From an uncultured Gemella sp. (GTDB taxonomy: Bacteria > Bacillota > Bacilli > Staphylococcales > Gemellaceae): a DNA stretch of 8,479 nucleotides. How positions within the stretch are numbered: position 1 is the stretch's first letter; every line of letters begins with the position of its first letter. The notes below the pieces were generated by a model, which saw nothing but the letters and a program-made list of their open reading frames with translations, made no database searches and was not told the DNA's origin. The DNA lies in assembly GCA_938038035.1 (NCBI GenBank), contig CALHQV010000290.1, positions 1-8,479 on the forward strand, written 5' to 3'. Below, piece by piece: positions 1-6,300 of the stretch. The translations under genes were made by a program, and so were the position numbers.

Positions 1-58
1 CAACTTTTCTAGTTGTATATACAAAAATAAATATAAAATAATATTTCTTTCATTTAAG

Positions 59-74
59 ATTGAAGCGCTCTCTT
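59..74 (+). promoter_or_regulatory. Possible CcpA-binding (cre-like) site upstream of the orphan promoter
   Basis: The 16 bases centred on CG at 66-67 agree with the Gram-positive cre consensus WTGNAARCGNWWWCAW except at three defined positions (61, 70 and 73). The core AAGCGCT (63-69) is intact. The site lies a few bases upstream of the -35 box at 79-84, where CcpA usually activates rather than blocks. Three mismatches in AT-rich DNA make this a weak call. Confidence 0.25.
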
Positions 75-78
75 ATAT

Positions 79-106
79 TTGACAAATATCTATAATTTGC
101 TAAAAT
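79..106 (+). promoter_or_regulatory. Orphan sigma-A promoter reading rightward
   Basis: A perfect -35 box TTGACA (79-84) is followed after 16 bases by TAAAAT (101-106). The -10 is preceded by TG at 98-99, so it is also an extended -10 (TGCTAAAAT). Transcription would start near 113 and run toward pyk on the opposite strand. No plus-strand gene follows before the terminator at 553-587, so the product would be a non-coding RNA or a very short peptide message. A perfect -35 plus extended -10 is better than expected by chance even in AT-rich sequence, but it has no experimental support here. Confidence 0.5.
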
Positions 107-151
107 TAAATTGTAAACAGTTAGTAAGATAATTTTATCATTAAAATATTT

Positions 152-160
152 TGGTATAAT
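152..160 (+). promoter_or_regulatory. Second rightward extended -10 element
   Basis: TGGTATAAT (152-160) is a perfect extended -10 (TG-N-TATAAT). No good -35 box lies 16-18 bases upstream. That position is instead covered by the inverted repeat GATAA-TT-TTATC (128-139), which could be an operator or simply AT-rich chance. If active, it would start a transcript near 167 in the same direction as the promoter at 79-106. Confidence 0.3.
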
Positions 161-245
161 TAATATTATTTTATTTCTTTTCAATTATACTATTTGTTGC
201 ATTTGATATTAATTATTACTGGAATATCTATATTGTGGGAATAAT

Positions 246-464
246 TCAAATTAAATAAATTAACCAATATTTCAAGAGTTGACCATTTTCCCAAACAATA
301 TGTGGTATTGTTACATGAGTTAATAGGTAAGGGGATATATCTATATATCTCATGCAATCTATTTGATTGTTCTTAAAACTGTGGAAGACTCTTTCGACTT
401 CCATTTTAACGACTATAATACTATAGTCATATATTTCCTTTCGGTTGTTAAATTTATTTAACAA
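246..464 (-). pseudogene. Small unrecognised reading frame, probably decayed or non-coding
   Basis: A 72-codon frame with a TTG start at 464 has no ribosome binding site for that start. A good site, AAAGGA (441-436), does stand 5 bases before an ATG at 430-428, but that ATG is in another frame and reads only MTIVL before TAG. Removing eight bases (GTATTATA on the minus strand), which form half of the hairpin at 411-428, would join MTI to the long frame as MTIVVKMEVERVFHSF and onward. This suggests either a frameshifted small gene of about 58 codons or coincidence. I do not recognise the translated sequence. It is not strongly hydrophobic, has no signal peptide, and is covered by inverted repeats, which fits an RNA gene better than a protein. 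Confidence 0.25.
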
Positions 465-498
465 TAAACTTTTAATTTAATGTCGGAAGCAATTCCGA
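294..498. repeat. Chain of seven short inverted repeats
   Basis: Perfect arms are found at 294-300/306-312 (AACAATA, 5-nt loop), 334-340/343-349 (GATATAT, 2-nt spacer), 355-359/365-369 (CAATC, 5-nt loop), 382-387/398-403 (TGGAAG, with an extra C-G pair inside and an AAAA/TTTT pair outside at 375-378/404-407), 411-417/422-428 (GACTATA, 4-nt loop), 445-453/456-464 (TTGTTAAAT, 2-nt spacer) and 483-488/493-498 (TCGGAA around a GCAA loop). The arms differ from one another, so this is not a repeated unit but a succession of separate hairpins. The density is well above what I would expect from base composition by a rough hand estimate. Confidence 0.7.
445..464. promoter_or_regulatory. 20-bp palindrome, operator-like
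   Basis: TTGTTAAATTTATTTAACAA is a perfect inverted repeat with 9-base arms. The half-sites TTGTTAA/TTAACAA match those of the clostridial Rex (NADH-sensing repressor) operator, but the internal spacing is 6 rather than 4 bases, which would put the half-sites out of register for Rex. It lies just upstream of the ribosome binding site at 441-436 on the minus strand. It could be an operator, a leader hairpin, or part of the hairpin chain. Confidence 0.3.
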
Positions 499-502
499 TC
501 AA
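474..502 (-). promoter_or_regulatory. Weak leftward promoter with a palindrome in its spacer
   Basis: On the minus strand TTGATC (502-497) and TAAATT (479-474) are 17 bases apart, each matching four of six consensus positions. The perfect inverted repeat TCGGAA-GCAA-TTCCGA (483-498) occupies most of the spacer, a common operator position. A transcript starting near 468 would carry the palindrome at 445-464 and then the ribosome binding site at 441-436. Both boxes are mediocre, so this is tentative. Confidence 0.25.
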
Positions 503-552
503 TACTACAAAATAATAATTTACCCTAAATTTTATTTTGTGTTCATATAACG

Positions 553-587
553 AAAAGCGGTCCATTACGGGCCACTTTTTGTTTTTA
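553..587 (+). terminator. Rho-independent terminator, rightward
   Basis: The stem AAAAGCGGTCC (553-563) pairs with GGGCCACTTTT (569-579) around an ATTAC loop, with one C/A mismatch and one wobble. It is followed on the plus strand by CTTTTTGTTTTTATTATT, a good U-run. Read leftward, the U-run is poorer (TTTTCGTTAT), so its main use is to end a plus-strand transcript, such as one from the promoter at 79-106. Confidence 0.7.
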
Positions 588-629
588 TTATTTACAACAT
601 TCTACTAATTATTTTCTAAATAATACAAA

Positions 630-664
630 AAAGAAGAAATAGGATTCCCTCCTATTTCTTCTTT
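630..664 (-). terminator. pyk terminator (possibly bidirectional)
   Basis: A perfect 15-bp inverted repeat (arms 630-644 and 650-664, 5-nt loop) starts 10 bases after the pyk stop codon. On the minus strand it is followed by TTTTTTGTATT, giving a standard Rho-independent terminator. On the plus strand the stem is followed by AATTTTTATAT, so it may also stop transcripts coming from the left before they become antisense to pyk. Confidence 0.9.
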
Positions 665-674
665 AATTTTTATA

Positions 675-2114
675 TTAGTCGATTACAGAAACTTTTAAGA
701 AGTTTGTTGTTCCAGCGTTACTTACTGAAGTGTTGATACCACCAGTGATTACGATAGCATCTCCTTCTTTAGCATATCCTGAAGATTTAGCGATTCTTGC
801 AGCAGTTAGTAACATTTCGTCTGTAGATTTAGCTTGTTCAGAGATTTGAGCATCAACTCCCCATACTAAGCTTAATCCACGAGCAACTTTAGCACTTGGA
901 GTTACAGCTAAAATAGACGCGTTTGGACGGTATTTAGAAATTAATCTAGCTGTTTTCCCTAATTCAGTGTAAGTTACGATTGTGTGTAAGTCTAAGTTTA
1001 AAGCTGTGTATCCTACAGATACTCCAATTGCGTTTGTAATATCTTTAGATACAACTTTTTTAGAACGTTCTTTTAAGATACGAGAGTAATCTTGCATTTC
1101 TTCAGTACGTTTAGCGATTGTAGCCATTGTACGAACTGATTCGATTGGGTAAGCACCCGCTGCTGATTCTCCTGATAACATGATTGCATCAGTTCCATCG
1201 TAAATTGCGTTAGCTACGTCAGATACTTCGGCACGTGTTGGACGTGGGTTTTTTTGCATTGAGTCTAACATTTGAGTAGCTGTGATTACAAATTTACCAG
1301 CCTCATTACATTTAGCAATGATATCTTTTTGCATGATTGGTACTTCTTCTGCTGGTACTTCAACACCAAGGTCTCCACGAGCAATCATAATACCATCAGA
1401 TACTTCGATGATTTCATCGATGTTATCGATAGCTTCTTGACATTCGATTTTAGGGATGATTTGAACGTGTTCACATCCTTCTTCTTTAAGAATACGTCTA
1501 ACTTCTAGTACGTTTTCTTTTGTACGAACGAATGAAGCAGCAACGAAGTCGATATCTTGTTTACATCCGAAACGAATATCCTCTTCATCTTTTGGAGTGA
1601 TACCTGGTAATTTTGTAGATACACCTGGTACGTTAACTCCTTTTTTGTTTTTAAGTACTCCACCGTTTTGAATAGTAGTGTAAATTAATCCACCTTCAAC
1701 ATCAACTTTGTTTACTGTTAATCCGATTAATCCGTCGTCAAGTAAGATTGTATCTCCAGCTTTAACGTCATGTACTAATTCACCATAAGTGATTGAGAAT
1801 TTTTCTGTTGTTCCAAGAACTTCTGTCATAGAAACGATAACATCTTTTCCAGTTTCTAACATGATTGCATCATTTTCCATGTTGTGAGTTCTAATTTCAG
1901 GACCTTTAGTATCTAAAAGGATAGCTAAGTTAGTTCCTGTAGCTTCTCTAACTTCTTTGATTGTTTGGATTCTTGCACCGTGTTCTGAGTAGTCACCGTG
2001 TGAGAAGTTAAGACGACAAACGTTCATTCCTAACTCTACCATTTGTGTTAATGTTTCTTTAGCTTCAGACTTAGGTCCAATAGTACAAATAATTTTTGTT
2101 TTTTTCTGTATCAT
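675..2114 (-). CDS. pyk: Pyruvate kinase, short form without C-terminal PEP-utiliser domain
   Basis: Converts phosphoenolpyruvate and ADP to pyruvate and ATP, the last step of glycolysis, in the cytoplasm. The 479-residue product has the whole catalytic barrel. Visible elements are R34/N36/S38/H39 in NVCRLNFSHG, DTKGPEIR (68-75), the catalytic lysine K222 in PKIE with Mg ligands E224 and D248 (ARGDLGVE), and TATQMLDSM (278-286). Glu at the TKGPE position (E73, muscle E117) marks a K+-dependent enzyme in this family. The C-terminal regulatory domain has the TELGKTARLISKYRP effector-loop region (383-397). The protein ends there, without the roughly 110-residue PEP-utiliser extension of Bacillus and Staphylococcus enzymes. 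ATG start with AAGAGG six bases upstream. Last gene of the cluster, with its own promoter and terminator. Of the arginine codons I sampled, most are CGT, in line with high expression. Confidence 0.97.
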   Translation of the reverse strand: MIQKKTKIICTIGPKSEAKETLTQMVELGMNVCRLNFSHGDYSEHGARIQTIKEVREATGTNLAILLDTKGPEIRTHNMENDAIMLETGKDVIVSMTEVLGTTEKFSITYGELVHDVKAGDTILLDDGLIGLTVNKVDVEGGLIYTTIQNGGVLKNKKGVNVPGVSTKLPGITPKDEEDIRFGCKQDIDFVAASFVRTKENVLEVRRILKEEGCEHVQIIPKIECQEAIDNIDEIIEVSDGIMIARGDLGVEVPAEEVPIMQKDIIAKCNEAGKFVITATQMLDSMQKNPRPTRAEVSDVANAIYDGTDAIMLSGESAAGAYPIESVRTMATIAKRTEEMQDYSRILKERSKKVVSKDITNAIGVSVGYTALNLDLHTIVTYTELGKTARLISKYRPNASILAVTPSAKVARGLSLVWGVDAQISEQAKSTDEMLLTAARIAKSSGYAKEGDAIVITGGINTSVSNAGTTNFLKVSVID

Positions 2115-2144
2115 AATATACCTCTTAAATTTTAATCTTTTATT

Positions 2145-2173
2145 ATTTTAACTTATTTCCAATAAATTTTCAA
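2145..2173 (-). promoter_or_regulatory. pyk promoter in the pfkA-pyk gap
   Basis: On the minus strand TTGAAA (2173-2168) and TAAAAT (2150-2145) stand exactly 17 bases apart, each matching five of six consensus positions. Transcription would start near 2138, about 24 bases before the pyk ATG. It would let pyk be expressed separately from, and in addition to, read-through from pfkA. Confidence 0.55.
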
Positions 2174-2204
2174 ATAGTTTCCTAAAAAATAGTTATTTTC
2201 AAGA

Positions 2205-2221
2205 AAGAAAACGTTTTTCTT
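2205..2221. promoter_or_regulatory. Palindrome AAGAAAA-CGT-TTTTCTT, possible cre site
   Basis: Perfect 7-base arms (2205-2211 and 2215-2221) flank CGT, three bases after the pfkA stop. On either strand it matches the cre consensus WTGNAARCGNWWWCAW with three mismatches, keeping the AARCGNWWW core. It lies about 32 bases upstream of the pyk -35 box, a location compatible with activation by CcpA. The stem is almost all A-U and lacks a following U-run, so I do not call it a terminator. Confidence 0.35.
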
Positions 2222-2223
2222 CA

Positions 2224-3186
2224 CTAGATTGAAAGTTGTTTTGATACTTCATAGATATTTAAATCTACATTGTGAACATCAGCAAATACGTCTTCAAATT
2301 TAGTACTTACAAGTTTATTATTTTGGATACCTACAGCACGGCCTGATTTACCAGCTAATAATAATTGAACAGCGTAGTTACCTAATCTTGAAGCTAATAC
2401 TCTGTCTTGAGCTGATGGAGTTCCACCACGTTGAATGTGTCCTAGAATAGTAGCTCTTACTTCTTCTCCAGTACGTTCTTTTAATTCTTTAGCTAATTCT
2501 TGTCCACCCATAACACCTTCTGCTAAAACGATGATTGAGTGTTTTTTACCACGATCTTCCCCTGCTTTAATACGAGCAACTACTTCTTCGATATCTTCTT
2601 TTTTCTCAGGGATTAGAAGACTTTCACTTCCTCCAGCGATACCAGCAAATAATGCTAAGTCTCCTGCGTTACGTCCCATAACTTCGATAATGAATGCACG
2701 CTCGTGACTTGATGCAGTATCACGAACTTTATCAATTGCGTCTACGATAGTGTTAAGTGCAGTATCGAATCCAATTGTGAAGTCAGTACAGCAGATATCG
2801 TTATCGATTGTTCCTGGTACACCGATAGTTTTAATGTTCATTTCATTACTTAAAGCCATAGCTCCACGGTAAGAACCATCTCCACCGATTACTACTAATC
2901 CATCAATTCCTAAAGCTTCTAAGTTTTTAATAGCATCTTTTCTAACTTCTGGGTTAGCAAATTCTGGTAAACGTGCTGAATAAAGCATTGTACCACCACG
3001 GTTAATGATGTTACCAACATCTCCTACTTCAAGTTTTTTAATATTGTTTTCAACTAATCCTTTATATCCTTGATATACTCCATAAACTTCTAATCCATTA
3101 TAGATTGCTGTTCTTACAACGGCACGCACAGCTGCGTTCATTCCTGGTGCATCCCCACCACTTGTTAAAACTGCGATTTTTTTCAT
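2224..3186 (-). CDS. pfkA: ATP-dependent 6-phosphofructokinase
   Basis: Phosphorylates fructose 6-phosphate to fructose 1,6-bisphosphate with ATP, the committed step of glycolysis; normally a cytoplasmic tetramer. At 320 residues it is full length for bacterial PfkA (about 320). Motifs seen are the nucleotide loop TSGGDAPGMN (8-17), ARLPEF with R72, GGDGS (101-105), the catalytic PGTIDND (124-130, base D128), EVMGRNAGDLAL (168-179) and GHIQRGGTPSAQDR (249-262). Glycine after GGD (G104) and in PGTIDND (G125) indicates ATP rather than pyrophosphate as donor. ATG start with a strong AGGAAGG nine bases upstream. It lies 128 bases after dnaE and 109 before pyk, with promoter-like sequence ahead of both glycolytic genes, so co-transcription with pyk plus independent expression is likely. 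Nothing is missing or broken. Confidence 0.97.
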   Translation of the reverse strand: MKKIAVLTSGGDAPGMNAAVRAVVRTAIYNGLEVYGVYQGYKGLVENNIKKLEVGDVGNIINRGGTMLYSARLPEFANPEVRKDAIKNLEALGIDGLVVIGGDGSYRGAMALSNEMNIKTIGVPGTIDNDICCTDFTIGFDTALNTIVDAIDKVRDTASSHERAFIIEVMGRNAGDLALFAGIAGGSESLLIPEKKEDIEEVVARIKAGEDRGKKHSIIVLAEGVMGGQELAKELKERTGEEVRATILGHIQRGGTPSAQDRVLASRLGNYAVQLLLAGKSGRAVGIQNNKLVSTKFEDVFADVHNVDLNIYEVSKQLSI

Positions 3187-3243
3187 GTAGTCTTACCTTC
3201 CTCATAATTTTATTAATTATTTTTAAATTTACCTATCAACAAT

Positions 3244-3272
3244 ATCATATTTTTAAGATTTTTTCTAGTAAA
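3244..3272 (-). promoter_or_regulatory. pfkA promoter in the dnaE-pfkA gap
   Basis: On the minus strand TTTACT (3272-3267, four of six) is followed after 17 bases by TATGAT (3249-3244, five of six). Transcription would start near 3237, giving a leader of about 50 bases before the pfkA ATG. No convincing terminator separates dnaE from this promoter, so some read-through from dnaE is also expected. Confidence 0.45.
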
Positions 3273-3314
3273 AACAGAATTTTGTTTTATTTTTGTTCGA
3301 TTATTTTTGTTTTT

Positions 3315-6300
3315 TTACTTATATGTGATTTTGATGCGTTTTCCAGGGAACTTTTCCAAAAATTTCTGAACAAATTCATGTTCGTTATTAATTGTAATTG
3401 TCTTCCCTTTTGTAGAGTCGTTATCAAGCAAGGCTATTACCTTAACTCTTCCAGCATCAGCCTTATATTCACTTAAAAGCTCTAATATTTCTTTATCAAC
3501 AATTGTATAGATAGTTTTTATATTAGTTAGGCAGTATTCTCTATAATTTTTTAAACTAGCAATTTTCTCTAGGATATACTGTTCTCTTCCATTACGAAGT
3601 TGTTTTTTCAAAGTCATAACGGCGAAACTTCCTACTTTTATAAATATATTAGCATACCTAAATACACTTGGAAAAACTGTGACATCATAATCATTTTTTC
3701 CATCATTAACTGTTAAAAACGCCATGTAGTCACCATTTTTAGTTCTTATCTCTTTTCTCGTTATGACTTCTACATAACTATCGCTAACTTCACCACCAAT
3801 ATACTGCAACGGTAAATAAGCATACTTCTCTTTTTCTACCTGGACCGGATGTTTTAAGAAATATGTCCCTGTGACTTCTTTTTCCATTTGGATTTTCTCT
3901 GTAATTGAATAGTCTTCTATCTCTTCTACCTTTAATGTTAGACCACTTTCTGCAGACAATGCAACACGTACATTATTTATAAACTGCCTATTATCTGAAT
4001 AATAATCATTTACCTTTTTCATCAAAGTGGCTCGGTTATAACCAAAAGTATCTAAAGCGCCAGCCTTAACTAGTGAAACTGCAGCTTGATAATCAACCTT
4101 TTTATTCATACGTTTTAAGAAATCATCTATATCTAGATAAGGTCCAAAATTAATTCTGTCTTGAACTATTTCATATCCACTTCTATAACCAACATTTTTT
4201 ATCGCAGTCAATGCAAAAACAATGTCGTTTTTAAAAACTCTAAAATTAGCTAAACTTCTATTAACATCAGGTTTTACTAAATTAATACCTAGATTCATAA
4301 GTTCTTGTTTATACTCATTTATTTTCTTCTCGCTACTTATTACGTTATTTAATAAAGCTGTCATAAAATACTTAGTATAGTAAACTTTTAAATACGCTAA
4401 GCGATAAGCTAGCATACTGTATACGACCGCATGACTCTTATTAAAACCATAATTCGCAAAGGTAACAATAAGCTCAAAAAGACTCTCGGCAACTTTTATG
4501 TCATAACCAGCTGCAACACTTTTCTCTACGAAGATTCGTCCATAGTACTCAAGGTCTTCTTTTTTCTTTTTACTTACCGCTCTTCTCATATTATCCGCTT
4601 CATTGAGGCTCATATGGGCGAAGTTCACCGCAATCAACATAATCTGTTCTTGATAAACAATTACCCCATAAGTATCCTTTAATATTTTCTCTAAATGCGG
4701 ATGTGGATATACTACTTGCTCTTCCTTATTTTTTCTGCGTACATAGACTTCAATCTGAGCCATCGGACCCGGTCTATAAAGAGCATTCATAGCAACAATA
4801 TCATTAAATTCAGTAGGTTTTAGTAAATTCAGTTTCTCCTTCATCCCACTTGATTCAAACTGGAAGATACCTTCTGTCTTACCTTTTGCAAATAATTCAT
4901 AGACCTTAGGATCTTGATAATTAATTTTTGTTATATCGAATGTCGGGTTTTCTTTTCTAATTTCTTCGACAATACTAGATACCATAGTTAGATATCTAAT
5001 ACCCAAGAAATCTATTTTTAATAAACCAACACTCTCTACATCATCCATCGTCCATTGAGTTAAGTACTTCGTCATATTCGATTCTGCTAAAGGTGCATAA
5101 TTAACCAATGGTTTATCATCACTTATTACTATACCAGCCGCGTGTACTGATGGATTTTTCGGTAAATGCTCTAAGCTCAGCGCTATACTGAACCAACGCT
5201 TATTAATATTACTTGTATTAATAAAGGTTCTTAATTCTTCTGATATCTCATAACATTCTTTTAATGTTCTTGTAGAGCTAATATTACTACTAATAAACTT
5301 CAGAGTTTGTTCATCAAACTGCAATATTCTTGCTGATTCTCTGGCTGCACTTTTCGATTGAAATGTTGTAAAAGTAATAATCTGCGCTACCTTATCAGAA
5401 CCATATTTTTCTTCCACATATTTTATGACCTCATCACGTCTAGTGTCTTGGAAGTCTATATCTATATCAGGCATAGATATACGCTCTTTGTTTAAAAATC
5501 TTTCAAACAGCAAGTTGTATTCTAATGGATCCGCTTCTGTTATATCTAGTAAATAACATACTAAACTTCCAGCAGCACTACCACGGCCTGCACCTACTAA
5601 TATTCCATTATCTTTGGCATACTTAACAAAATCATAAACGATTAAGAAATAGTCATTGAAGCCCATCTCATCGATAATCTTAAGTTCATAATTGTAACGT
5701 TTTTTATAATGATATAAATCTTTACCTATTAACTTTTCCTTAACACCTTTTTGAACTAAGTAATGCAAGTACTCTTTAGAAGATAACTTTTCGAATATCT
5801 CTTCTTTTTCTCCGTAGATATACTTAGGCAAATGATATCCTGAAAAATTCAATTCATATTTACAGCTATCTATTATTAATTGTTGATTAGCAAATGATCT
5901 TTCAAAAATAGCATACAGCTCTTCATCTCCTAGAGCTAAGATTTCTTCAAAATCCTTTTGTTCTCTGACAAAGTCTTCTCCTGAGATAGTCGTAAGTTCC
6001 TGTATATTAAGTTTTTTATTATCACGGATAGCGCGACTAACAATGACTTGCTGATAGTGCTCTTTATTTAGATAGAAACTTGGTTTAGTATAAACGATAT
6101 TATCAAAATCACTATAAAGACCTACCTGGAAACTCTCATTAAAACCGAAATAAAAATTATACTTACTTAGTAAATTTTTTAAATAAGAGAATTCCATACT
6201 ATCCCTAAGCTCATCTACAACAATCAAGACAAAGTCTTCTCTGTAATCAATCATATCATTAGAAAAATCTTCTACAGTCCACTCTTCTCCATTCATAAGC

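Larger units (their letters stand above)
113..587 (+). ncRNA. Candidate structured non-coding RNA, family unknown
   Basis: A transcript from the promoter at 79-106 to the terminator at 553-587 would be about 470 nt with no plus-strand reading frame of any size. Its second half folds into a chain of perfect hairpins: 294-312, 334-349, 355-369, 382-403, 411-428, 445-464 and 483-498, ending in the terminator stem. I looked for and did not see the hallmarks of tmRNA, RNase P RNA, T-box leaders or group II introns. Alternatives are an antisense RNA to the small broken frame on the other strand, or a chance cluster of palindromes in AT-rich DNA. The boundaries are inferred only from the promoter and terminator. 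Confidence 0.3.
1..674. other. Gene-poor region downstream of pyk with promoters, hairpins and terminators
   Basis: This stretch contains no convincing intact protein gene on either strand. The left third (1-290) is extremely AT-rich and holds a plus-strand promoter candidate and short AT palindromes, for example TTGTATATACAA at 13-24. The middle (294-498) is a chain of perfect short inverted repeats. The right part has a plus-strand terminator (553-587) and the pyk terminator (630-664). The only sizeable open frame (464-246, minus) starts at TTG without a ribosome binding site and is treated separately. I see no insertion-sequence ends, no tRNA and no CRISPR repeat here. The combination of promoter, hairpins and terminator without a gene suggests a non-coding RNA, but this is inference. 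Confidence 0.6.

Noticed and set aside
127..140. AGATAAT/TTTATCA as a Fur box
   Set aside because: The half-sites are close to the Fur 7-1-7 pattern but lack the central base, and in such AT-rich DNA this is likely chance.
411..428. GACTATA-ATAC-TATAGTC as a PerR box
   Set aside because: The left half resembles TTATAAT but the right half does not match ATTATAA, so PerR binding is not supported.
553..587. GTGGCC hairpin and U-run as the tail of a Cas9 tracrRNA
   Set aside because: Superficial similarity only; no anti-repeat, CRISPR repeat or cas gene in the window.
1272..1508. Open frame of 78 codons on the plus strand
   Set aside because: Lies wholly inside pyk on the opposite strand; no ribosome binding site and low-complexity Phe/Ser/Asp composition typical of antisense shadow frames.
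2435..2707. Open frame of 90 codons on the plus strand
   Set aside because: Antisense to the well-supported pfkA, with Ser/Pro-rich shadow composition and no family resemblance.
3271..3289. Weak inverted repeat AAAACA/TGTTTT after dnaE as a terminator
   Set aside because: Six-base stem almost entirely A-U, overlapping the candidate pfkA -35 region; too weak to call a terminator.
3105..3476. Open frame of 123 codons on the plus strand, Phe/Leu/Ile-rich and membrane-like
   Set aside because: Spans the 5' end of pfkA, the dnaE-pfkA gap and the 3' end of dnaE in antisense. Its hydrophobicity comes from T-rich sequence complementary to A-rich coding strands; no ribosome binding site.
4431..4682. 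Open frame of 83 codons on the plus strand
   Set aside because: Inside dnaE in antisense, with no supporting signals.
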